Assembly: GCA_038373865.1 (NCBI GenBank)
Contig: JAXGGA010005509.1
Location: 1 to 64,000 of the forward strand
DNA length: 64,000 nucleotides
Origin: Uloborus plumipes
Lineage: Eukaryota > Arthropoda > Arachnida > Araneae > Uloboridae
Reading direction: 5' to 3'
A program made the position numbers and the translations under genes. Under the pieces are notes generated by a model. The model was not told the DNA's origin. It made no database searches and saw nothing but the letters and a program-made list of their open reading frames with translations. This document shows, piece by piece, positions 25,133 through 34,639 of the stretch; the first letter of the stretch is position 1; each line of letters starts with the position of its first letter.

Positions 25133-25221
25133 TACCCAGGTAGCACAAGGAACCTTTAAACTTTTTATAAACGTTTCTAACCGGTTGTCACAACATTAGT
25201 AACCGAATTGTGCTACTGAGG
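25133..25221. mobile_element. Small TA-flanked MITE
   Basis: Begins CCCAGGTAGCACAA after TA and ends TTGTGCTACTGAGG before TA, giving inverted ends of ~13 bp with two mismatches. The middle (CCTTTAAACTTTTTATAAAC, GGTTGTCACAAC) matches 18600-18712. Confidence 0.65.
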
Positions 25222-25223
25222 TA

Positions 25224-25972
25224 CATTGCGTAGAGATTGTTTTTTCCATACAATTAAGTTGTAAAGTTTTGAATTGCAGAAGTGACTTGAGAAACGAAAG
25301 GATAGATTTTTAGTTTTAGAAACTAAATTCCAAAATCTTACATTTGCTCTGCAAAAGCATATTTGGGGAAGACTGAACTGGATTTATAAGAATAACCTTA
25401 TACTCGCAAGTTGAAGAGCCGAAACTTAGTCATAGTTAAATTTAAATCTTGGTCCAAAAGTATAAACTTGTTAAAAATTGTCTTGTTAGTATAAACACAT
25501 CGCAAACCTGAAAATTCTGTAAATAACTGTCCTATTTGGCTGCGTGAATAAGATGGACTTTGTGGAATGGGAATCTTTGTGGCTGGTTATGAGTAAATAT
25601 TATAATAAGATATAATTTAATTGCCAGCGAGAAGCTATTCAGTGTATATTCATTGCCAATTTGAATAAAACTGGGCTACAAAATATAAATACTCTTTTTT
25701 GCAAAAAATCTAAAAACGAACAATTTTCATTAATTTCATTAAACTACGGCTTCTGCACCAACTACTAACTATTGTGGAATGCAAATATTAGGGTCTTTTG
25801 GAGTGTAAAATGACTTAAAAGTAAAATTAATTAATATCGAAAAGAGGACATTAAATGTATCAGGACAAAAATTTAAATATTTGTGTCGTAGTTGAGTACT
25901 TCAACAACTTTGAACATCATGAGTTACATAAAGACGTATTATTTTTTTGTTTTTACTATTCTATTTAGAATA
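25224..25972. other. AT-rich sequence, no gene seen
   Basis: No supported coding, RNA or repeat feature. Confidence 0.45.
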
Positions 25973-25974
25973 TA

Positions 25975-26154
25975 CAGTCGAACCCGCATAATAGAATAGC
26001 TATTTTGCCAAGAAAAAATCTTCTAATAAGCGAGATATTCCATTATCCGGGATCAAAATAAAGCATTATAACGGTTTCGTACATTGAAAATGTATTATAC
26101 TAAGCGGGATATTGTCTTAACCGATATTTCAATAAACGGGCTCGACTAAAACTG
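25975..26154. mobile_element. pogo/Tigger-like MITE (probable)
   Basis: A TA precedes CAGTCGAACCCGCATAATAG, an end typical of pogo/Tigger elements. The other end reads CGGGCTCGACTAAAACTG, a diverged inverted copy. The AT-rich body has internal words GCGAGATATTCC and GCGGGATATTGTC. ~180 bp, no coding capacity. No clear TA follows the right end. Confidence 0.6.
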
Positions 26155-26195
26155 AAATTTTATTATTTTAATGAAAAAAAAAATCATATGTTACC

Positions 26196-26626
26196 TTTAA
26201 TAACCCTGAGTTCAGGAAAAATTTGTGCCAAAAATAATGTTTTAACTGTTTGTTTCACGTATGGCACAAAGCACTTAGTATAAGCTTATAACGATAAGTG
26301 TAATAATCTACAATGTGTTTTGTGCCATAAGCGGAATAAACAATTTTTACCACTAAGTACAGCATTTATATCTAAACATTTTTAGAACAAAGCAAATAAT
26401 GAATAAGCACACTTCTTACTGTAATGCAGACATTCTATTTTTCAAAAGCAAGAACTGTAATACATAGACTAGTACAACTAACTACTACATAAAAATCACA
26501 CTAAACTGTTATAACAATGTTTCAGAAGGGGCACAAAGCTCAATTTAACTGCATTTAAAAATCATAGGAATATATGAGGTTTTATTTGGTTTGTGCCAGA
26601 TTAGGCACACCATGCAGTGAAGGGTT
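26196..26626. mobile_element. Possible piggyBac-like MITE
   Basis: The right end reads, in complement, TTAACCCTTCACTGCATGG, the TTAA-CCCT form of piggyBac-type ends. The left side has TTAATAACCCTGAGTTCAGG. The word TTTGTGCCA/GGCACAAA recurs inside. The ends match only partly, so this is tentative. Confidence 0.35.
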
Positions 26627-27739
26627 AAAAATATCAGTTTTTGGCCTACTTAACCCAACAGGACCCTACATAAGCATGCCCCTAGGAGCACTATCAATAT
26701 TTTCAACTTGAAAAAACACCCACTGGAGTCGTTTCTACCGCGATCTTGTGAGCCAACTTGTAACCACTACTACACCAAGTCAAAGCTAATATAAAATCTT
26801 TAACCCAACCAGTTCTGCGTAAATGTGGCAGTCTTTCTTAGTTATTGTTTGTTATAAGAATTTATTATATCAGTAATTTGTTAATGACTGTAACATATGC
26901 TGTAATCTATTAATTAAAGTAACTAAAAACAAAGGGAACAAATACATACATAAAAAATTCATGTCTTAAATTATATCGTTCTATAAAATCACCAAAAGAA
27001 ATATTCATGTTCAGATATTCATGTTTAAAAGAAAATAAGTTTGAAAATTTAAAACCTAGTAAAAAATAACGTCCATGAATAAAACGTTTAATGTACCGGA
27101 TAAATTGGCACTTTTTTGCCGTTTTAGTCAACTTCCTAATTAACAACGTCATTGTTAAGAAAGTTAACGAGAAAGCATTGTTCACATTAAAAAAAAAATA
27201 ACTGCAAAATCAATACCGTTTTTTGCCCTTGAGAAGACCCAAGAACGAATCCTGCGGCTCCTTTTTCTAAATAGCTCGACTACTTTAAGACTGCATTGTG
27301 TTGATTTATATCCCCTATTCATTTATTTGTTTTTTTCGACCCTTATCGACTATTTTATACTTTACAACGGTTATGAGGGAAGATTAACGAGTATGTCGAA
27401 GTCATTTTTGTCAATGGCTTTCTCATTAAGAACGAAACCCCTACGGCCTGAAAAAGGAAGAAAAAACAGAAACAGTAGCATAAAACAAAAGTCTTTAAAA
27501 AATACGGGAGGGGGGAAGAACAAGAGGCAGAGAGAGAGAGAGGGAAAAAAAAAAGAGTAAAGCTTGGGAATTACACTACATGTTCTTTGAGGTAATGTCC
27601 AATATTGGAGTACAAAACCGAAACGCATTGGCTGGAAATGACTTCAGGAGAAGTTATATAGCTTGTTAAGTAATCGTTATTGATTTTGCAATAAAGTAAC
27701 TTCTCTTCGTCAGCGATGAATGAACGATATAGAAGGGGG
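26627..27739. other. AT-rich sequence, no gene recognised
   Basis: An AG-rich patch lies at 27527-27556. The open frames on both strands at 26910-27185 and 27327-27628 show low-complexity composition and are not supported as genes. Confidence 0.4.
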
Positions 27740-28384
27740 AGCGGAGTCCTTACATTGGAAATATACCGTACGTTTTCCATACGAGACAGAATGGTGCAAG
27801 TAAATAAATGCTATCGATCATAACCGAGATCTATTTCTTCGTATCTTACGACGGATAATCATATTTTCATGTATGACAACACAATACACGCTACTAATGA
27901 CACAGTTGTTGGAATTTTGGTTTGTAGGGATTTTTCCGTAGACAACACATTTATTTTTAAGTTGAAAAAAATAGTATGAAAACACTCAAACATTCATTAA
28001 CAATAACTAAATAAATGATCAAAATATCCACAAAAGGGCCTTCATCGCAAATTTTGTCTAAGAGATAGAATGGGGCAAGTAAATAAATCTTATTGATTAT
28101 ACTTGAGATCTATTTCTTTGTGTCTGGAGACGTAAAACTCTTTTCATGTATTATAATCCAATGCATGTTGATAATTGACACAGTTGTAGAAAAATTCGCT
28201 GTTAGTGATTTATGCGTAGACAGCGTACTTGTTTTAACGGAATTTACATTGGAAAAATATGTCGTACATTTTCCATACGACACAGAATGGTGCAAGTAAA
28301 TAAATGCTATCTATCGTAACTGAGATCTGTTACTTCGTATGTGGAGACGTAGGACCATATGTTCAATTATGACAACATAATATA

Positions 28385-29602
28385 CACTGAAGTGACAAAA
28401 GTCATGGGATAGCAATATGCAAATTTTCAGATGGCAGTAGCATCGCATAGAACAGGTATAAATGCGCAGTGCTTTTACAGAGCTTTCATTTCTGTTCAAG
28501 TTATTCATGTGAAGAGGTTTTAACGTGATGATGACCGCACGACGTGAATTAACAGACTTTGAACGCGGAATGTTAGTTGGAGCTAGACGCATGGGTCATG
28601 CCATTTCGGAAATCGTTAGAGAATTCAACATTCCCAGATCCACTGTGTCAAGAGTGTGCCGAGAGTATGAAATTTCAGGCATAACATCCCACCATGGACA
28701 GCGCAGTGGTCGACCGCCTGCACTTAAAGATCGAGACCGGCGACGTCTGCAAAGAGTCGTAAATTCTAACAGACAAGCAACACTGCGTCAAATCACCGTA
28801 GAAATCAATGTGGGATGTACAATGGACGTGTCTGCTAGAACTGTGCGGAGAAATTTGGATTTCTTGGGCTATTCCAGCAGAAGACCGACTCGAGTGCCTT
28901 TACTGACAGAACGACATCGCTTGCAGCGACTCTCGTGGGCACGTGAGCATATCGGTTGGTCCCTAGATGAATGGAAAACCGTGGCCTGGTCCGATGAGTC
29001 ACGATTTCAGCTGGTAAGAGCCGATGGTAGGGTTCGAGTGTGGCGCAGACCCCACGAAGCCATGGACCCAAACTGTCAGCAAGGCACTGTTCAAGCTGGT
29101 GGTGGCTCCGTAATGGTGTGGGCTGTTTTTTCATGGCATGGACTTGGTCCTCTAGTGCGACTGGACCGAACATTGACTGGAAATGCTTATGTGCAGCTAC
29201 TTGGAGATCACTTGCAGCCATTCATGGACTTCATGTACCCAAACAACGATGGGATTTTTATGGATGACAATGCGCCATGTCACCGGGCCACAACTGTTCG
29301 CAATTGGTTTGAAGAAAATTCTGGACAATTCCAACGAATGATTTGGCCACCTAGATCGCCCGACATGAATCCCATTGAGCATTTATGGGACACCATCGAG
29401 AGGTCTGTTCGTGCCCAAAATCCTGCCCCATCAACGCTTTCACAATTATGGACGTCTATCGAGACAGCATGGCTCAATATTCCTGCAGAAGACTTCCAAC
29501 GACTTGTTGAGTCCATGCCACGTCGAGTTGTTGCACTTCGCCGGGCAAAAGGAGGGCCGACACGATATTAAGAGGTATCCCATGACTTTTGTCACTTCAG
29601 TG
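28385..29602 (+). mobile_element. Tc1-like transposon, copy 2, apparently intact
   Basis: The element is 1218 bp with TA at 28383-28384 and 29603-29604 and perfect ~27-bp terminal inverted repeats (CACTGAAGTGACAAAAG). It is inserted inside a 276-bp repeat unit. The uninterrupted site ATAATATACGCTGATAATTG is visible in another unit at 29945-29964, confirming the TA duplication and exact ends. Both ends and the transposase frame are intact. Confidence 0.97.
28525..29571 (+). CDS. Tc1-like transposase, intact, 348 aa
   Basis: DNA transposase that would bind the flanking 27-bp inverted repeats and cut and paste the element at TA. Residues ~9-50 form a first helix-turn-helix (FERGMLVGARRMG, STVSRVCREYE). 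GRPP at 62-65 is an AT-hook-like linker. Residues ~70-115 form a second helix-turn-helix. The catalytic acidic residues are D157 (WSDESRF), D248 (FMDDNAPCH) and E285 (NPIEHLWD). The D248-E285 interval is 36 residues, so by spacing this is a DD36E transposase rather than the classic DD34E. The length of 348 aa is normal for the superfamily. The start is the first of three ATGs after CGTG; the second or third Met is possible. There is no intron. Copy 1 at 8483 is the same protein with a frameshift. Confidence 0.95.
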   Translation: MMMTARRELTDFERGMLVGARRMGHAISEIVREFNIPRSTVSRVCREYEISGITSHHGQRSGRPPALKDRDRRRLQRVVNSNRQATLRQITVEINVGCTMDVSARTVRRNLDFLGYSSRRPTRVPLLTERHRLQRLSWAREHIGWSLDEWKTVAWSDESRFQLVRADGRVRVWRRPHEAMDPNCQQGTVQAGGGSVMVWAVFSWHGLGPLVRLDRTLTGNAYVQLLGDHLQPFMDFMYPNNDGIFMDDNAPCHRATTVRNWFEENSGQFQRMIWPPRSPDMNPIEHLWDTIERSVRAQNPAPSTLSQLWTSIETAWLNIPAEDFQRLVESMPRRVVALRRAKGGPTRY

Positions 29603-30151
29603 TACGCTGATAATTGACATAGTTGGACTATAATTTCATATAGGACCATAATTTCATGCATGACAACATAATACACGCTGATAATTGAGATTGCTGTAAA
29701 AAATGGTTTATAGAATTTTTAGCGTATACAAAGTATTTGTTTATAGTATGAAACTAATTATGAGAACACTCAAACATTCATTAATAATAAATGAATAAAC
29801 AAGAGAAGTATGAGCAAAAGGAGCATTCATGGCAAATTTTCTATAAAAGGCAGAATGGTGCAACTAAATAAATGCCATCGATCATAATTGAGATCTGTTT
29901 CTTCGTATGTAGAGACGTAGGACCATATGTTCAATTATGACAACATAATATACGCTGATAATTGACATAGTTGTAGGAATCTTGGTTTATTGGGATTTTT
30001 GGGTAGACTATGGATTATTTTTAACCTGGAAAAAAAGTATAATGAAAACACTCACACATTCATTAATAATAAATGGATAAATAAGCAATTTAAGAACAAT
30101 GGGACATTCATTGCAAATGTTCTATAAGAGACATAATGGTGCAAAAAAATA

Positions 30152-30521
30152 GAGTAGAGAACCAATTATCCGGGATGTTTGGGACCACAGCTATCCCGGA
30201 TAACTGAATTTTATGGTTTTCTGAATTGCTACGAAGCGATATTTGCAAATTGTTTATAAAACCCAAGTTACTATAACAAATAGTAATGCATCTTAAAATC
30301 TGAAGAGAAAACGATCCATAAGTGCTTTTAGATATTAAAATATTAAAAATTTCTGAGCTATATGCCACTTATATGGTATTTATGAAGAAACCGTTGATAT
30401 TCGTTTAGGTATTTCAGAAGAAAAAAAAAGCTCTTAATTTTTTAGAAATTGCCGAAAATGCGTATTTTAAAAAGTGGCGGAAAAATCGACAAAATGTTGC
30501 CGGTTTAAAGATTCTGTACTG
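30152..30521. mobile_element. pogo/Tigger-like MITE inside the tandem array
   Basis: The element is 370 bp flanked by TA (30150-30151 and 30522-30523). The left end GAGTAGAGAACCAATTATCC and the right end in complement CAGTACAGAATC form imperfect inverted repeats of ~22 bp. Removing it with one TA restores a 28-bp stretch equal in length to GTGCAAGTAAATAAATGC and its continuation in neighbouring units. No coding capacity. Confidence 0.85.
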
Positions 30522-31714
30522 TAATTACTATCGATCATAATTGAGATCCATTTCTTTGTATCTGGCGTTGTAAAACTCTTTTTGTGTATTACAACACAAT
30601 ACACGTTGAAAATTAACGCAGTTGTAAGAAGTTTGGTTCATAGTGATTTTTGGGTTAACTATGGATTTGTTTTTAATTTGAACAAAAATATTAAGGAAAC
30701 ACTCAAACATTCATTAAAGAGTGTATATTTAAGCAAAATATGCTCAAAGGGACGTTCATTGCAAACGTTCTATGAGAGACAGAATCGTGCAAGTAAATAA
30801 ATGCTGTCGATCATAAGTGAAAACCATTTCTTTGTATCTGGAGACGTAAAACTCTTTTTGTGTATTACATCTCAATACTTGCTGATAATTGGCATAGTTG
30901 TAGGAAGTTTGGTTCATAGTGATTTTTGGGTAAACTATGGATTTGTTTTTAATTTGAACAAAAATATTAAGGAAACACTCAAACATTCATTAATAAGTGT
31001 ATATTTAAGCAAAATATGCTCAAAGGGACGTTCATTGCAAACGTTCTATGAGAGACAGAATCGTGCAAATAAATAAAGGCTGTCGATCATAAGTGAAATC
31101 CATTTCTTTGTATCTGGAGACGTAAAACTCTTTTTGTGTATTACATCTCAATACTTGCTGATAATTGGCATAGTTGTAGGAAGTTTGGTTCATAGTGATT
31201 TTTGGGTTAACTATGGATTTGTTTTTAATTTGAACAAAAATATTAAGGAAACACTCAAACATTCATTAATAAGTGTATATTTAAGCAAAATATGCTCAAA
31301 GGGACGTTCATTGCAAACGTTCTATGAGAGACAGAATCGTGCAAGTAAATAAATGCTGTCGATCATAAGTGAAATCCATTTCTTTGTATCTGGAGACGTA
31401 AAACTCTTTTTGTGTATTACATCTCAATACTTGCTGATAATTGGCATAGTTGTAGGAAGTTTGGTTCATAGTGATTTTTGGGTTAACTATGGATTTGTTT
31501 TTAATTTGAACAAAAATATTAAGGAAACACTCAAACATTCATTAATAAGTGTATATTTAAGCAAAATATGCTCAAAGGGACGTTCATTGCAAACGTTCTA
31601 TGAGAGACAGAATCGTGCAAGTAAATAAATGCTGTCGATCATAAGTGATATCCATTTCTTTGTATCTGGAGACGTAAAACTCTTTTTGTGTATTACATCT
31701 CAATACTTGCTGAT

Positions 31715-31867
31715 TACCTCTGGGGGTGCTAGGGCCTATGGTTTGCTCGACCCTAGGTTCTGGTTCAAAATTAAGAACAGAGCGCTCTTCAGGGCCCTAT
31801 CCCGGTTAAACCACTAAGCTGGTAGGTACGGGGGACCCTGGAGGGTGAAATGAAGTGAAATGAAATG
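31715..31867 (+). mobile_element. 5'-truncated SINE inside the tandem array
   Basis: 153 bp flanked by the 13-bp direct repeat AATACTTGCTGAT (31702-31714 and 31868-31880), which occurs once in each uninterrupted unit. The body matches 12200-12297 (ACCTCTGGGGGTGCT, GGTTAAACCACTAAG, GGTAGGTACGGGGGACC). It has ~55 extra bases between the GGGGG and GCTCTTCAGG words, and ends in a (GAAAT)-like tail. It lacks the tRNA-like head. Confidence 0.9.
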
Positions 31868-32090
31868 AATACTTGCTGATAATTGGCATAGTTGTAGGAA
31901 GTTTGGTTCATAGTGATTTTTGGGTAGACAATGGATGTGTTTTTACCATTAAAAAGTATTATAAAACACTGAAGCATTCATTAATAATAAATTGATAAAT
32001 AAGCAAAATATGCAAAAAGAGGCATTCATGACAAATTTAGTATAAGAGGCAGAATAGTGCAAGTAAATAAATTATAATTGATCATTAATT

Positions 32091-34002
32091 TCTATTGGCG
32101 GAAAAAAAAGCTACACCTCTACTAAATTTATTCAAACCCTCTTCAAACTTAATAACTGCAGCAATATTTCTTCCTTTTGAATATTATAAAAGTAAGTCTC
32201 TTTGAAGAATGTAGATCACTCCAAACAAGTAGGTAATGCTTAATATTTTTTCAACTTCCTATTTTATTTTAATTTTTTTAAACCAATGGAAGTAGGAAAT
32301 CTTATCTACAACGTATATAGAGAAAATTACTATTTCTATATTGTAACAGAAAAGAACGGAATTAGCACATTTTGGGGTGGGGGAATAAAATTATTGAATA
32401 TGACAATCAATAATAAAATTAACTAACTTATACTCTATTTTTTTTACTAACAAAAGGTTTGTTATGATGTTGAAACAAAAGTGCACCTTAGTGCTATTTT
32501 TAATTTAATGTTATCACTGTAATAGTTTTTCTTCTTTAAGAATATTTTAAAGGTAATCGCCTCTCGGAAGGATGACATTTTTATAATACATACATTCGCT
32601 ACAGGACTTCGTAATTGTGTTAGTAATCTTTAGTTTCTAAGTAATTTCTACACTTATAGAGAAACTAATTTAAAGGAAATTTCTTTTCTAAGTCACGTAG
32701 GTGACAAAATTGCTTTCCCATCGCGTAAAATTGGTACTAATTTCGACTGTAGTGATCCTTCCATGACATAAATGCAGGGCGGGTCCCAGCTACTGAATAA
32801 GCTGTTCGAGCTACTGTTTAAACTGGGAGAAGATTGGATAAAAACGCCATTAATCTATTTTATTACAGCAGTTTTGTTCTCGGAATTGGTAAAATGGTTA
32901 ATTTGTGTTGGTAATTTTTTGACGAGTGCTTGCATGATAATATATCTCGTAATTTTCATCACGTTCTGAACTTAAAGTGCTATTCCAGGTTTTAATGAAT
33001 AATAAAATAGTTATCAAATATTCATCACTTCCTTTCAAATGCATAATATTATAATTTACGACGTTTGCGTTTCAAAATATTTTGGAGGTAAAAAATAAGT
33101 GAAAAATATATGTTTCTCTTTTTTAATAAAGAATTTATCATATCTTGTATTTAATTAAAAGACAGTTATGCATAGAAAAATACGGTGTATATAATTTTGC
33201 GTTTGATTCAAAACAATGAAATTTTTTTTAAAAAATTCAATTTGGACCACGAGTCAAAATAATAGTAAATTGTTGTTGTTGTTATTATTATTATTATTAT
33301 TAGAATTATGTTTTGTTTTTTCGTTTTTCTGTCAGATAACATTAACATTTAAATTTTAACCTTGGTAACATTTTAATATCTTATCTTCTAAACATTACTC
33401 ATATTTTCATTTAAATGCTTATAAAATAAAACGATTTTTCTGTAGCTATTTTTTTGTCGTTAATTATAGAAATGTAATATAATTTGATTGGTAAGAAAAT
33501 TGATGTTTATAATTGAAACAAAATTAAAAACATAACATAAATGTGTTGTTTATGAATCATACTGTTTATGCTGTTTTACGCAAAGAAATTTATACTATTC
33601 TCATTTAATTAAGAAAAAAATAAATGAAAATACAATGCATTCAAATTCACCTTTCACAATGTTTCGATTAACTGAGATGTAGAAAAAAATTGACTCTGCA
33701 TATCTCTGTATCTTTTAACTATACATTTTTTGTACCTTCTGTTGGTTCTTAAAATTGATAATTTTGCAATTAAGGAAAAAAGAAACTTGGTCGCAAAAGT
33801 ATTTGTTTGAAGTTCGTTTGTTAGATTTTTCAGTCTCGTTGTACAAGTAGTTTTAAATGTGGGAAAATTGGTCGTTTTGATATAAAGGGAGAAATAAATT
33901 GTTTTTTGAGGTGTGATGTCGGGTAAATAAATTATTTCTTCCTTTAAAAAAAAAGGAAAAAGGTTTGCTTGAAATTTAGAAATTTTAAACTCAAAAAGTA
34001 TT
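32091..34002. other. AT-rich sequence, no supported gene
   Basis: The open frame 32772-32969 (65 codons) starts with a less AT-rich segment (MQGGSQLLNKLFELLFKLGE) followed by a hydrophobic stretch. It could be an exon piece or chance. A (TTR)n run lies at 33270-33303. Confidence 0.4.
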
Positions 34003-34208
34003 ATGTAGAGAAAATCTGTACCTCAGAACCAGACTAACGTAAGTCCATTTTCGTCATTTTTCAGTAGAGGGGAAAAACGATGTATTCGACATTCGTTTTT
34101 CCCCTCTACGGAAAAATGACGAAAATGGACTTACGTTAGTCTGGTTCTGAGGTACAGAAATTACAACGTTAAGGAGGCACCTCCTTAACGTTGTAATTTT
34201 CTCTACAT
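34003..34208. repeat. 29-bp-arm palindrome split by a hairpin MITE
   Basis: Leaving out the MITE at 34016-34157 and one AAAT, the remaining sequence is a perfect palindrome. Its arms start ATGTAGAGAAAATTAC and end CGTTAAGGAGG, with a 2-nt loop CA (34178-34179). The right half (34158-34199) on its own is still a 20-bp-arm hairpin. Confidence 0.85.
34016..34157. mobile_element. 143-bp-family hairpin MITE, copy 2
   Basis: The element is 142 bp with ends CTGTACCTCAGAACC and its complement, flanked by the 4-bp duplication AAAT (34012-34015 and 34158-34161). It is nearly identical to 24293-24435 except at the loop. It is inserted within the left arm of another palindrome, which verifies the 4-bp duplication. 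Confidence 0.93.
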
Positions 34209-34639
34209 CAATAGCATAAAGGTATTATAAAACTTCAAAAAGTATTAATTTGTCACCAAAAAACATGCTTGGTCTCCAACTTATTGCTTTCTTTAGCTTA
34301 AAAAAACGATATATACTATTGATTTTCGAGAACTATGTGTGTAGTATAACACTGGGCAGCGAATATTATAATTTCGTTCCAAATAAAAAATGTAAAATTT
34401 TGTGTACATTTGTTAACAAATACGTATTTTGGTAAAACTACTTTGTCTTAACTTTTACAGTGTTGATCTAATGAACGGTTTGACAGCTGAATCAATTAGA
34501 TTTTTATCCGTTTAAAAAAAACTTCCAATATGAGTTATAAATTGCCTTAAATGCTATTTCCAACATGACATAATTACTTTTTACTAAACGTTTATCCCGG
34601 AAGTTTTTAACTACTCACATCGTGCAAATTTTACTAAAT

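Larger units (their letters stand above)
27740..32090 (+). repeat. ~276-bp tandem array, about ten units, with three insertions
   Basis: The anchor GTGCAAGTAAATAAATGC (with variants) recurs at about 27796, 28074, 28290, 29845, 30140, 30786, 31062, 31338, 31614 and 32056. The central units 30540-31700 are nearly identical at exactly 276 bp (30801, 31077, 31353, 31629 in phase), while outer units are diverged or truncated. It is interrupted by a Tc1-like transposon (28385-29602), a pogo-like MITE (30152-30521) and a SINE (31715-31867). The open frames in it (for example 72-91 codons repeated in phase) come from the repeat and are not supported as genes. Confidence 0.95.

Noticed and set aside
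27740..32090. CRISPR-like array of regularly spaced repeats
   Set aside because: Units are 276 bp with no short repeat/unique spacer structure, and the sequence context is animal-like with SINEs and Tc1 elements.
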